Source: Nereida sp965655635 (lineage in GTDB: Bacteria > Pseudomonadota > Alphaproteobacteria > Rhodobacterales > Rhodobacteraceae). From it: a stretch of 64,000 nucleotides of DNA. The stretch covers positions 1 through 64,000 of the forward strand of contig NZ_CBFHHE010000010.1 of NCBI RefSeq assembly GCF_965655635.1. The letters are read 5' to 3'. Under the pieces are notes generated by a model. The model saw only the letters and a program-made list of their open reading frames with translations. It did no database searches and was not told the DNA's origin. The position numbers and the translations under genes were made by a program. The stretch's first letter is position 1. Each line of letters opens with the position of its first letter. This document shows, in pieces, positions 26,401 through 35,879 of the stretch.

Positions 26401-26416
26401 TTGTTAGCGGTAACAA
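26401..26416. promoter_or_regulatory. LacI-family-type operator upstream of gap2
   Basis: TTGTTAGCGGTAACAA is a palindrome with perfect TTGTTA/TAACAA arms and a central CpG, 28 bp before the gap2 ATG. It is the same motif class as the sites before gap1 and lpdA. Confidence 0.6.
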
Positions 26417-26444
26417 ATGTCCGAACAGTAAGGGAATGGGTTCC

Positions 26445-27449
26445 ATGACAATCAAAGTAGCCATCAACGGATTTGGTCGCATCGGTCGCAATGTATTGCG
26501 TGCCATCGTCGAGTCTGGCCGCACTGACATCGAAGTTGTTGCCATCAATGACCTCGGCCCTGTTGCGACAAACGCGCATTTGCTGCGTTTTGACAGCGTT
26601 CATGGCCGCTTCCCTGCGACCGTAACAACAACCGACACCAGCATTGACGTAGGCCGCGGCCCCATCGCCGTAACAGCAATGCGCAACCCCGCTGATTTGC
26701 CATGGGCACACGTCGATGTTGTCATGGAATGCACAGGCATCTTCACCTCAAAAGAAGCCTGCCAAGCGCACCTTGAAAACGGCTCAAGCCGCGTTTTGAT
26801 CTCGGCCCCTGGTAAAGATGCGGACAAAACAATTGTATACGGCGTAAACGACGGTGAATTGACTGCAGATGACATCATCGTGTCAAACGCGTCCTGCACC
26901 ACGAACTGCCTGTCCCCCGTTGCAAAAGTGCTGAATGACAGCTTCGGCATCGTCAAAGGCATGATGACAACCGTGCACAGCTACACCGGTGATCAGCCAA
27001 CGCTTGATACGATGCACTCGGATCTCTACCGCGCGCGCGCAGCGGCGATGTCAATGATCCCTACATCAACAGGTGCGGCCAAAGCAGTTGGCCTTGTGTT
27101 GCCAGAGCTTGCAGGCAAGCTTGACGGCGTTGCAATCCGCGTCCCCACACCAAACGTATCGGTTGTGGATCTGACATTTGAAGCGGCCCGCGATGTGACT
27201 GCTGAAGAAGTGAACGATGCGATCCGCGCGGCTGCGGCCTCGGGCCCGCTTAAGGGTATTTTGGGCGTAACTGATGATCCGCTGGTAAGCATGGACTTCA
27301 ATCACGACCCACATTCATCGATTTTCGCGACCGATCAAACCAAAGTCATGGACGGCAACATGGTTCGCATCCTGACATGGTATGACAACGAATGGGGTTT
27401 CTCGAACCGCATGAGCGACACAGCAGTTGCGATGGGCAAGTTCCTCTAA
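26445..27449 (+). CDS. gap: Type I glyceraldehyde-3-phosphate dehydrogenase, copy 2 (NAD-type)
   Basis: A 334-residue paralogue of the gene at 25111. The ATG at 26445 aligns with the start of copy 1 and is preceded by an AAGGGAA site; the longer frame from 26385 is not supported. It shows INGFGRIGR, the NAD-type INDLGP (Asp36), the catalytic NASCTTNCL cysteine and TTVHSYTGDQ. The NAD signature suggests the main glycolytic enzyme, while copy 1 differs at this site. A terminator follows. Confidence 0.95.
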   Translation: MTIKVAINGFGRIGRNVLRAIVESGRTDIEVVAINDLGPVATNAHLLRFDSVHGRFPATVTTTDTSIDVGRGPIAVTAMRNPADLPWAHVDVVMECTGIFTSKEACQAHLENGSSRVLISAPGKDADKTIVYGVNDGELTADDIIVSNASCTTNCLSPVAKVLNDSFGIVKGMMTTVHSYTGDQPTLDTMHSDLYRARAAAMSMIPTSTGAAKAVGLVLPELAGKLDGVAIRVPTPNVSVVDLTFEAARDVTAEEVNDAIRAAAASGPLKGILGVTDDPLVSMDFNHDPHSSIFATDQTKVMDGNMVRILTWYDNEWGFSNRMSDTAVAMGKFL

Positions 27450-27471
27450 GACCACTGCATCGGATCAATGC

Positions 27472-27508
27472 AAAAAGCGCGTGTCCACCTTTGGATGCGC
27501 GCTTTTCT
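27472..27508 (+). terminator. Terminator after gap2
   Basis: Arms AAAAGCGCG and CGCGCTTTT (27473-27481 and 27498-27506) with an inner TCCA/TGGA pairing and trailing Ts, 23 bp after the gap2 stop. It may also serve the convergent coaD. Confidence 0.75.
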
Positions 27509-27523
27509 TTGTTTAAACGCGGT

Positions 27524-28015
27524 CTAGGCCAGCTTTTGGGACAGAGCCTCTGCAACAGTTGGTGTGACGAATTTGTTCACGTCCCCACCAAGACGCGCGA
27601 TCTCTTTGACAAGCTTGCTTGCGATCGCTTGGTGCTGTGCCTCGGCCATCAGAAATACCGTTTCAATACTATCATCAAGCTGCCGGTTCATACCAACCAT
27701 TTGATATTCATACTCAAAATCCGCAACAGCGCGTAGCCCGCGAATGATGATACCTGCTCCAACATCGTGGGCACAATCAATCAGGAGGTTCTCAAAAGGA
27801 TGGGCGATAATCTCAACACCCGCTGCTTGCGCCAAGGGTGAGGTTTCCGCCTCGACCATCGCGACACGTTCCTCAAGGCTGAACATCGGTCCTTTATCAC
27901 GGTTGATAGCAACCCCAATAACCAACCGATCCACAAGCGCCGCCGCGCGCCGGATAATGTCCATATGGCCCAATGTGATGGGATCAAAAGTGCCGGGGTA
28001 AAGTCCGATGCGCAT
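27524..28015 (-). CDS. coaD: Phosphopantetheine adenylyltransferase
   Basis: Fourth step of coenzyme A synthesis: transfers AMP from ATP to 4'-phosphopantetheine. The start at 28015 gives MRIGLYPGTFDPITLGH, with the nucleotidyltransferase TxGH motif, and a 163-residue protein of normal length. The downstream RGLRAVADFEYE and the SSKLVKEIA-like segment ASKLVKEIARLGG complete the family pattern. An upstream in-frame extension is rejected because the family begins at this methionine. Confidence 0.95.
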   Translation of the reverse strand: MRIGLYPGTFDPITLGHMDIIRRAAALVDRLVIGVAINRDKGPMFSLEERVAMVEAETSPLAQAAGVEIIAHPFENLLIDCAHDVGAGIIIRGLRAVADFEYEYQMVGMNRQLDDSIETVFLMAEAQHQAIASKLVKEIARLGGDVNKFVTPTVAEALSQKLA

Positions 28016-28113
28016 AGGGGCCGCCTTGTCGTCAATTGTGAACCACATCTGCACCAAGCCGCCCCACATCCGCAAGCGGTTTATTGAGCAGCCTCGTTTG
28101 GGTATTGGCGGGG

Positions 28114-30972
28114 TCAGCTGGGTGCGGAACGGGGCTGCAACATAGGCTTTAAGTAGCGACCTGTGTGCGACGCTTCGACTTCCGCCACATCCTCGGGCGT
28201 GCCGGTGGCAACGACCGTGCCGCCACCGTCCCCACCCTCGGGGCCAATATCAATGATCCAATCCGCAGTCTTTACAACGTCCAGATTGTGTTCGATCACA
28301 ACGACAGTATTCCCCGCCTCCACCAACTCGTGCAGCACTTCGAGCAGCTTGCGTACGTCTTCAAAATGCAGACCTGTTGTAGGCTCATCAAGAATATAGA
28401 GTGTCCGGCCCGTGGAGCGTTTCGCCAGCTCTTTAGACAGCTTCACGCGCTGCGCTTCACCCCCTGACAGGGTCGTCGCTTGCTGCCCAACTTTGATATA
28501 GCCAAGACCAACCCGCATAAGCGCGTCCATCTTCTCACGAATTGACGGCACCGCCTTAAAGAACGTCTGCGCATCTTCGACTGTCATGTTCAAAACATCT
28601 GCAATCGACTGGCCCTTAAACTTAATCTCAAGAGTTTCGCGGTTATAGCGGGCCCCACGGCACGTCTCACATTCCACGTAAACGTCAGGTAAAAAATGCA
28701 TTTCGATTTTGATGACACCGTCACCTTGGCACGCCTCACAGCGTCCTCCCTTCACGTTGAAGCTAAAGCGCCCTGGTTTATAGCCACGCGCCTTGGCCTC
28801 GGGCAGTCCAGCAAACCAATCGCGGATTGGCGTGAAAGCACCTGTGTAAGTGGCCGGGTTACTGCGCGGGGTGCGCCCGATCGCCCGTTGATCAATATCG
28901 ATCACCTTATCTAGGTGTTCGAGGCCACGAATGGTTTCACACGGTGCCGGCGTTTGCCGCGCACCATTTAGCTGCATGGAGGCCGTCTTGAACAACGTCT
29001 CAATCGTCAGCGTAGATTTACCGCCCCCCGACACACCCGTAACGCAGACAAACTTCCCAAGCGGGAAATCGACCGTCACATCTTTGAGGTTGTTGCCCGT
29101 CGCCTTGCGAACGGTAATTTTCTTTTTATTCCCCTTGCGCCGATCCGTGCTGTACGGAATTTCGCGCACACCCGTAAGGTACTGACCTGTCACAGATTTT
29201 TTGTTCTTCGCAATCTGCGCTGGCGTGCCTTTGGCAACAACTTGTCCACCGTGGACACCGGCCCCGGGCCCAATGTCAAAGACATAATCCGCTTCACGGA
29301 TCGCTTCTTCGTCGTGCTCAACAACAATAACCGTATTGCCCTGATCGCGCAGGTTTTTCAGGGTCGTCAAAAGCCGGTCGTTGTCCCGTTGGTGAAGCCC
29401 GATAGAAGGCTCATCAAGCACGTAAAGAACCCCCGTCAGGCCCGATCCAATCTGACTGGCCAAACGGATCCGCTGACTTTCCCCGCCAGAAAGCGTACCT
29501 GCATTGCGCGACAGCGTCAGATACTCAAGGCCAACGTTGTTAAGGAACCCAAGACGCTCGCTGATCTCTTTCAGGATCGCTTTTGCAATCTCGTTCTTCT
29601 GTTTGCTCAACTCAGAAGGCACACTCTGGCACCATTCGAAGGCCTCACGGATGGACATCTGAACGACTTGCCCCACCTGCAGCCCTGCAATTTTGACTGC
29701 TAGCGCCTCTTCACGCAGACGGTATCCGCCACACGCGCCACACGGGCGATTGTTCTGGTAACGCTCGAATTCTTCGCGGACCCAAGAGCTATCTGTCTCG
29801 CGGTAGCGGCGCTCCATGTTAGGGATCACACCTTCAAACGTGCGGCTGACCTGATAGACGCGGCCGCCTTCATCATAACGAAAGCTAATCTCTTCCTCGC
29901 CAGACCCGCGCAAGAAAACCTGCTGCACTTTGGCAGATAGGTCTTTCCAGCGGGTGTTCTTGTCAAACTCGTAATGCTTGGCAATGGCCTCAATTGTTTG
30001 GAGAAAATACGGTGATTTACCTTTGCGCCACGGCGCCAGCGCACCATCATAAATTTTGAGCGTCGCATCAGGGACCACTAAGCGTTCGTCAAAAAAGAGC
30101 TCGTGCCCCAAACCATCACAGGCAGGACACGCACCAAACGGCGCATTGAATGAAAACAGACGCGGCTCAATCTCAGGGATCATAAAACCCGAAACAGGAC
30201 ACGCGAATTTTTCAGAAAACGTAAACCGTTCGGGCTCCTGCCCTTCGACAACGGCGGTTTCAAGAATGGTGATGCCATCAGCAAGATCAAGAGCGGTCCG
30301 AAAACTATCCGCGAGCCGCGTTTCAAGCCCTCCGCGGACAACAATACGGTCAACGACCACGTCAATGTCATGGCGGAACTTTTTATCCAATGTCGGAGGC
30401 TCATCGAGTTCATAAAACGTGCCGTCTACTTTGACGCGCTGAAAACCTTGCTTGCGCAGCTCCAGAAATTCTTTGCGGTACTCGCCTTTTCGGTCGCGAA
30501 TAATCGGCGCCAGAAGATAACCACGGGTGCCCTCTTCCATCGCCATGACGCGGTCGACCATGTCTTGAACTTGCTGGGCTTCAATGGGCAGTCCTGTCGC
30601 AGGTGAATACGGCGTCCCGACACGGGCGAACAACAGCCGCATGTAGTCGTAAATCTCGGTCACCGTACCAACAGTAGAGCGCGGATTTTTAGACGTTGTT
30701 TTCTGCTCAATCGAAATGGCGGGGCTCAGACCTGAGATGTGATCAACATCAGGTTTTTCCATCATATCAAGGAATTGGCGGGCATAAGCACTTAGGCTTT
30801 CCACATAGCGCCGTTGCCCTTCCGCGTAGATCGTATCAAACGCCAAGCTAGATTTACCAGAGCCAGACAGACCCGTGATTACCACCAATTGGTCGCGCGG
30901 AATATCAACATCAATGTTCTTGAGATTGTGCTCACGCGCGCCGCGTACTTCGATATTTTTCAGCTCTGGCAT
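28114..30972 (-). CDS. uvrA: Excinuclease ABC subunit A
   Basis: Damage-recognition ATPase of nucleotide excision repair. The 952-residue protein has two ABC modules: Walker A GLSGSGKSS near residue 35 and GVSGGGKST in the second half, with signature motifs LSGGESQRIRLA and LSGGEAQRVKL. Zinc-finger cysteine pairs are visible around FGACPACDGLGHE and in CEACQGDGV ... CETCRGARYN. A LexA box lies 65 bp upstream of the start, so SOS induction is expected. Confidence 0.97.
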   Translation of the reverse strand: MPELKNIEVRGAREHNLKNIDVDIPRDQLVVITGLSGSGKSSLAFDTIYAEGQRRYVESLSAYARQFLDMMEKPDVDHISGLSPAISIEQKTTSKNPRSTVGTVTEIYDYMRLLFARVGTPYSPATGLPIEAQQVQDMVDRVMAMEEGTRGYLLAPIIRDRKGEYRKEFLELRKQGFQRVKVDGTFYELDEPPTLDKKFRHDIDVVVDRIVVRGGLETRLADSFRTALDLADGITILETAVVEGQEPERFTFSEKFACPVSGFMIPEIEPRLFSFNAPFGACPACDGLGHELFFDERLVVPDATLKIYDGALAPWRKGKSPYFLQTIEAIAKHYEFDKNTRWKDLSAKVQQVFLRGSGEEEISFRYDEGGRVYQVSRTFEGVIPNMERRYRETDSSWVREEFERYQNNRPCGACGGYRLREEALAVKIAGLQVGQVVQMSIREAFEWCQSVPSELSKQKNEIAKAILKEISERLGFLNNVGLEYLTLSRNAGTLSGGESQRIRLASQIGSGLTGVLYVLDEPSIGLHQRDNDRLLTTLKNLRDQGNTVIVVEHDEEAIREADYVFDIGPGAGVHGGQVVAKGTPAQIAKNKKSVTGQYLTGVREIPYSTDRRKGNKKKITVRKATGNNLKDVTVDFPLGKFVCVTGVSGGGKSTLTIETLFKTASMQLNGARQTPAPCETIRGLEHLDKVIDIDQRAIGRTPRSNPATYTGAFTPIRDWFAGLPEAKARGYKPGRFSFNVKGGRCEACQGDGVIKIEMHFLPDVYVECETCRGARYNRETLEIKFKGQSIADVLNMTVEDAQTFFKAVPSIREKMDALMRVGLGYIKVGQQATTLSGGEAQRVKLSKELAKRSTGRTLYILDEPTTGLHFEDVRKLLEVLHELVEAGNTVVVIEHNLDVVKTADWIIDIGPEGGDGGGTVVATGTPEDVAEVEASHTGRYLKPMLQPRSAPS

Positions 30973-31036
30973 ATCGCCCCCTTAAGTCTGAATTAATACA
31001 TAGGCGGCGTGGTCAAAACGGCCAAGGGAAAAATGT

Positions 31037-31051
31037 GAACGAAAAGTGAAC
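31037..31051. promoter_or_regulatory. LexA box (GAAC-N7-GAAC) upstream of uvrA
   Basis: GAAC, seven bases, GAAC, located between uvrA and the end of the MFS gene. Same architecture as the site before lexA. Confidence 0.8.
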
Positions 31052-31052
31052 G

Positions 31053-32216
31053 TCAGTTCTGCGGGGCAACAATCTTTGCAGTCATCCAATAGATTAGACC
31101 CAAACCAATCGCGCAGGCCCCCATGATGACGACCCATAGGCCCGACATTCCTGCGCTCAGCATTGTAAACGCAAACACCGGCGTGCCCAGTGTGGTGCCG
31201 ATATTTCCCATCTGTGACAACGCCCCCGCGGCCATTGATCGGTCACTTGCAGAGGGGTTCAACGACGGGATCGCAGCAAAACACGCAGCAGGCACAATGC
31301 CCAAACCGAACGCCAGCAGATAAATCATCCAATCTACGCCCGACCACACCGCCAGCCCCGCAAAAACGATCCAAACATACCCTACGGCCGCCAAAGTATA
31401 CGGGGCAACACGGCGGGCGACCCAGCCTGTGGTGAACGTGGCAACAAGGCTAATCAGCGGAATAATTTGAAACAACTCAGGACGTTCAAGCATGACAGGG
31501 AAAAACGTGATGATGGCCAAATATATGAACGTGTACGCCCCGAAAGCCAGCGCAGGGGCCATGACGGGCGGGCTGCTGTAAATGGCAACATGAGTGCCCC
31601 AAAACGCAATTTTTCCCGGTGTTGCGGGAACAACCGGCAAACTCCAAATCAATACCCCACAAATCACCGCAAAACCCAGACCGTGGGCTGCAAAGACCAA
31701 TCCCACACCACCGGCTTGCATCAGTGGCGGCACCACGAGTGCTACAGCCGCAAAAGATGCTCCAAAAAACATGGCCCATAAGCTCATCGCGATTGGGCGA
31801 TCACGGCCATTGGTCACCGCCGCCATCAGCGTTGGACCTGCAACCACTATGCCCAAATGGGTGAGCCCTTCGAGCAGTCGCAACACGATCATGCCCGCAA
31901 ACGGCGGCAACAACGCCTGAAGGATAGATATAATCGCGGCAATACCTGCCGACCAGATGAACACGCGCGTCGGGCCGGCCCTCGCAACAACGGCCCCGCT
32001 TATCACGCCCAAAAAGATGCCCAAAAAACCAACGAGCGAGACAAAAAACGAAACGCCAGCAATGTCAGTGCCGTAGAGTTCAGCCAATGGGGCAAGGGTC
32101 AGAGAAATTTTGCCAAACTGAGCCGCGGCAAAAAGCCCTGTGACAAACACAAGTGCTACCAACGTCCAATCACTTTGCTCGGAGGGCGCGCTTGCCTGCG
32201 CAATGTTCATTTTCAT
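31053..32216 (-). CDS. Major facilitator superfamily transporter
   Basis: A 387-residue protein with about twelve hydrophobic segments. The loop 2-3 region GVISGAVVARAGPTRVF is a degenerate MFS signature, and a matching half-repeat occurs in the C-terminal part (FTTGWVARRVAPY). It resembles the CynX/NimT-like branch of MFS. The substrate is unknown. The end lies 2 bp from the uvrA LexA box, so the uvrA promoter abuts this gene's 3' end. Confidence 0.85.
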   Translation of the reverse strand: MKMNIAQASAPSEQSDWTLVALVFVTGLFAAAQFGKISLTLAPLAELYGTDIAGVSFFVSLVGFLGIFLGVISGAVVARAGPTRVFIWSAGIAAIISILQALLPPFAGMIVLRLLEGLTHLGIVVAGPTLMAAVTNGRDRPIAMSLWAMFFGASFAAVALVVPPLMQAGGVGLVFAAHGLGFAVICGVLIWSLPVVPATPGKIAFWGTHVAIYSSPPVMAPALAFGAYTFIYLAIITFFPVMLERPELFQIIPLISLVATFTTGWVARRVAPYTLAAVGYVWIVFAGLAVWSGVDWMIYLLAFGLGIVPAACFAAIPSLNPSASDRSMAAGALSQMGNIGTTLGTPVFAFTMLSAGMSGLWVVIMGACAIGLGLIYWMTAKIVAPQN

Positions 32217-32287
32217 GACGTTGAAATGACAGGGGCGGCTGCAAACTGCAACCGCCCATCAGACGTCTCAAACGAAAGGGTCAGACT

Positions 32288-33682
32288 TTAAAAATGGATC
32301 GCACGACCATAGGCGTCCAGCACGCTTTCATGCATCATTTCGGACAGCGTTGGATGCGGGAAAACTGTTTCCATCAGGTCTTCTTCAGTGGTCTCCAACT
32401 TGCGGCCCACTACATAGCCTTGGATCAGTTCAGTGACTTCTGCACCGATCATATGTGCGCCCAACAACTCGCCCGTTTTTGCATCAAACACGGTTTTGAC
32501 CATGCCTTCTGGTTCTCCGAGTGCGATGGCTTTGCCGTTGCCCATAAACGGAAAACGTCCCACTTTGATATCATAACCAAGCTCTTTTGCTTTGGCCTCA
32601 GAATAACCAACTGATGCGACTTGCGGGTGACAATAGGTACATCCGGCAATTGTTTCAGGCTTAATTGAGTGAACTTTTTTGCCCGCAATCATTTCCGCGA
32701 CCATAACGCCTTCATGGCTGGCCTTGTGCGCAAGCCATGGGGCACCTGCGATATCACCAATCGCAAAGACGCCCTCAACACCCGTGCGGCAGAATTCATC
32801 CGTAACGACATGGGTGCGGTCGATCTTTACGCCCAACTTCTCAAGGCCAAGGCCTCCCACATTTCCAACAATTCCGACTGCAGAAATGACCGTATCGAAC
32901 TCTTCAGTTGTAACTTTCCCACTATTCTCTATATGGGCAACAACTTTTCCTTTGCCGCGGTCAAGTTGTTTGACGATGGTCTTTTCACGGATTTTCATCC
33001 CCTGTTTCTCAAATTGGTTCTTCGCAAAAGCGCTGATTTCGGCATCCTCAACGGGCAATACGCGGTCCATCACTTCTACTACAGTCGTGTCCGCGCCAAG
33101 CGTGTTATAAAAACTCGCAAATTCGATACCTATCGCGCCAGATCCGATGACCAACAATTTCTTTGGCATGCGCGGTGGTGTCAGTGCCGTTTTATATGTC
33201 CAAACGAGATCACCATCCCCCTCGAGACCCGGCAATTCACGCGCCCGTGCACCAGTCGCAAGGATGATGTTCTTGGCCGTTAGGTCTTGCACACCTTTGT
33301 CAGTCTTGACTGTCACTTTGCCTTTCGCAGGAACTGACGCCTCGCCCATGATGACAGTTACTTTATTTTTCTTCAGCAGGTGACCAACGCCACCAGCCAA
33401 CTGCTCCGCAACACCGCGGCTGCGCTTTACGACCGCATCAAGATCATAATCGATGTTGCCCGCAGACAGCCCAAACTCTTTGGCGCGGTGCATCAAATGG
33501 AAAACCTCGGACGAGCGAAGCATCGCTTTTGTCGGGATACACCCCCAGTTCAGGCAAATGCCGCCCAGGTGCTCGCGCTCAACAACTGCGACGGACAACC
33601 CAAGCTGCGCGCCGCGGATAGCAGCCACATACCCGCCCGGGCCAGCACCAATTACGATTAAATCAAAGGACGTCGCTGCCAT
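32288..33682 (-). CDS. lpdA: Dihydrolipoyl dehydrogenase (E3)
   Basis: FAD enzyme that reoxidises lipoamide in 2-oxoacid dehydrogenase complexes and glycine cleavage. The 464-residue product has the FAD motif VIGAGPGGYVAA, the redox-active cysteine pair in GGICLNWGCIPTKAML, an NAD motif VIGSGAIGIEF, and the catalytic histidine in FPHPTLSE near the C-terminus. No E1/E2 genes adjoin it here. A 28-bp near-perfect palindrome lies immediately upstream, suggesting dedicated transcription control. Confidence 0.96.
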   Translation of the reverse strand: MAATSFDLIVIGAGPGGYVAAIRGAQLGLSVAVVEREHLGGICLNWGCIPTKAMLRSSEVFHLMHRAKEFGLSAGNIDYDLDAVVKRSRGVAEQLAGGVGHLLKKNKVTVIMGEASVPAKGKVTVKTDKGVQDLTAKNIILATGARARELPGLEGDGDLVWTYKTALTPPRMPKKLLVIGSGAIGIEFASFYNTLGADTTVVEVMDRVLPVEDAEISAFAKNQFEKQGMKIREKTIVKQLDRGKGKVVAHIENSGKVTTEEFDTVISAVGIVGNVGGLGLEKLGVKIDRTHVVTDEFCRTGVEGVFAIGDIAGAPWLAHKASHEGVMVAEMIAGKKVHSIKPETIAGCTYCHPQVASVGYSEAKAKELGYDIKVGRFPFMGNGKAIALGEPEGMVKTVFDAKTGELLGAHMIGAEVTELIQGYVVGRKLETTEEDLMETVFPHPTLSEMMHESVLDAYGRAIHF

Positions 33683-33697
33683 AATAATGTCTCCGGC

Positions 33698-33725
33698 AAA
33701 TATAGTTTAACGCTAAACTATATTT
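33698..33725. promoter_or_regulatory. 28-bp CpG-centred palindrome upstream of lpdA
   Basis: Fourteen-base arms with a single mismatched pair, core GTTTAACGCTAAAC, 16 bp before the lpdA start. The central CpG and TTA/TAA arms are of LacI-family operator type and related to the sites before the two gap genes. Confidence 0.65.
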
Positions 33726-33793
33726 ATTCGCCAGAAATCGCAACACTCTCACGCGGATTGTGAATGAGGACTTAAGCCACTGAATTTCCGTGA

Positions 33794-34366
33794 TTATCCA
33801 GCGATTGCGCGGACAGCCGCACCATATCCGCCCTCCGCCTCAAACGCTTCTTCGTGAACTGAGTAAGCTCTATCAAGGGCTGCGTTGCGGAAGGGGAAGC
33901 GACCAAAGCGGCGGATAACGTCGCGGTGCGCCCGCGCGTGCAGTAAATTATCTGCACCAGTCTCTGGCATCCGCGTCATGATCAATCGCACAGACCGCTC
34001 CTGATCGCACAGGTTTTCCGAATGCATCAAAGGCAGGTAGAAAAACTGGCGCGCTGGCTCGTCGATTTTCATATCCCAGCCTTTGTTCAAAGCGGCCTTT
34101 GCAGCGGCTAAGGCCATACGGTCACTGGCAAATGCCGGGGCAGTATCGCGAAACATATTTCTGGAAAATTGATCCGCAAGAATAATATAAGCAAGTGCCC
34201 CACTGGGATAGGTCAGCCACATAGACATCCCACCAGCCATCATTTCATCCCACGCGGGTTTGAATTTCAGGCGAACTTTGGCATCAAGTGCCTCTCCCCC
34301 CGCGTACCAGCCCTTTTCGCCAATTTCATCAAGCCAAAAAGAAAGAACGGTCTCTGGTGAGGTCAT
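33794..34366 (-). CDS. DUF924 family protein
   Basis: A 190-residue soluble protein beginning MTSPETVLSFWLDEIGEKGWY at the ATG at 34366, with a GGAG site just upstream; the much longer upstream frame is basic and implausible. The conserved blocks are the early FWL..W pattern, ILADQFSRNMFRDTAPAFASD in the middle and the C-terminal IRRFGRFPFRNAAL. These define DUF924, an alpha-helical TPR-like fold of unknown biochemical role. Confidence 0.85.
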   Translation of the reverse strand: MTSPETVLSFWLDEIGEKGWYAGGEALDAKVRLKFKPAWDEMMAGGMSMWLTYPSGALAYIILADQFSRNMFRDTAPAFASDRMALAAAKAALNKGWDMKIDEPARQFFYLPLMHSENLCDQERSVRLIMTRMPETGADNLLHARAHRDVIRRFGRFPFRNAALDRAYSVHEEAFEAEGGYGAAVRAIAG

Positions 34367-34472
34367 GACGCTACTCCTATGCATGCCTGTTACCAAACCG
34401 TTACTGTAATAAAAGAACCGCACAACCCCCTTGTGCGCAATCTTTCTACTAATCTCCACTACAGTGATGCAT

Positions 34473-35753
34473 TTAGGCCGCAGGAGTTTCCGTTGCGGCA
34501 CTTTCCGCCTCTTCCAGCTCTGCTTCGATGTAGATTTCTTGGGCGACCTCAACGGCCACGGGACTGGCCGTGGCCAAAATGGGCGAGTAAGGCGTCGCTT
34601 CGTCCACATCGAACGTTGATGCGCGTTGGGTCATTCGGAAACCTGCGTAGGCCGCGAGCCCGAGCAACAGAACTGCCACAAACAAGAAGAACCCTTCAGG
34701 TCCAACCAGCCCCATCATCCAACCCGTGATCAGCGGCCCCGCGATGGCGCCAATACCGTTAATGAAGATCAAACCACCACTAGCAGCCGCCATGTCTTCA
34801 TGCTCCAGAAAGTCGTTCGTGTAAGCAATCAACAACGCATAAAGTGGGTTAGACATGCCCCCAATAATGAAGCCGGCCCCCAGAAGAAGGACAAACACAT
34901 CATCATAAAGAAAGCCCGCAAAACCGCCCAGACCACCGAAAACAGAGACAGCAAGGATCAAAACCCGCCGATCCATCCGGTCAGAAAGCCAGCCAATTGG
35001 GTACTGCAACAACAGGGCCCCTAGATAAATCGCCGTCACAAAAATTGAAATTTCAGCAACCGTCAGCCCCCGCTCGGTGCCGTAAACCGCGGCCATCCCA
35101 AACTGTGCGGAGAACACGCCCCCCATCAAGAACATGCCGACACAGCCCAATGGCGAAATGCGCGTCAGCTCACGTAAAGTCATAGGTTTGGTCGTTTCAA
35201 ATGCAGGCGTCGGGCTAACTGACAGCAAAATTGGCGCAAAGCTAATGGAAACCAACACAGACGGAATGATGAACAAAACAAAACCCGATGGATCGCCAGT
35301 CAGCAAAATACCTTGTGCGGCCACAATGCCGAACATCTGCACGATCATATAAAGCGACAGTGCTTTGCCGCGGTGCGCGTTATCTGCGGAATTATTCAGC
35401 CAGCTTTCCGCAGTCACATACACACCAGAAAAGCAAAACCCGATCACAATGCGGCCAAGCGCCCACGCAACGGGATGCGGAAAAGCCGGATAAAGGATCA
35501 AAACCGCCGAGATAAAACTTGCAAGTGCAGCAAAGACCCGAACGTGCCCCACACGGCGGATCATCTCGGGCGCCATTTTGGAGCCGCCCAGAAAACCAAC
35601 GAAATAGCACGACATCACGATGGACATTTCGAACGTGCCAAAACCCTCAAGGCCGCCGCGCACACCAAGAAGCGTTCCCTGAAGGCCGTTGCCCACCATC
35701 AGCAGCATCATTCCGAGCAAAAGTGCCCACGACCCTTTAAAAACTTGTAGCAT
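34473..35753 (-). CDS. MFS transporter (YcaD-like)
   Basis: A 426-residue protein starting at the ATG at 35753 (MLQVFKGSWALLLGMMLLMVG), with about twelve membrane helices. MFS-type segments include FLGGSKMAPEMIRRVGHVRVF after helix 2 and QYPIGWLSDRMDRR in the second half. The overall pattern resembles YcaD-type permeases. An acidic, alanine-rich cytoplasmic tail of about 50 residues follows the last helix. Substrate unknown. Confidence 0.85.
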   Translation of the reverse strand: MLQVFKGSWALLLGMMLLMVGNGLQGTLLGVRGGLEGFGTFEMSIVMSCYFVGFLGGSKMAPEMIRRVGHVRVFAALASFISAVLILYPAFPHPVAWALGRIVIGFCFSGVYVTAESWLNNSADNAHRGKALSLYMIVQMFGIVAAQGILLTGDPSGFVLFIIPSVLVSISFAPILLSVSPTPAFETTKPMTLRELTRISPLGCVGMFLMGGVFSAQFGMAAVYGTERGLTVAEISIFVTAIYLGALLLQYPIGWLSDRMDRRVLILAVSVFGGLGGFAGFLYDDVFVLLLGAGFIIGGMSNPLYALLIAYTNDFLEHEDMAAASGGLIFINGIGAIAGPLITGWMMGLVGPEGFFLFVAVLLLGLAAYAGFRMTQRASTFDVDEATPYSPILATASPVAVEVAQEIYIEAELEEAESAATETPAA

Positions 35754-35879
35754 GACGCCCCTCTCTTTACACAGTGCTGCCTTTGAGGTTCGCCCTATCT
35801 GAGTCGCGTCAACAATCAACAATCAAAATAGACATTTAGTGTCGTTTTAGAAGCTTCGTTGCATGCAAGCAGCGCCGTT

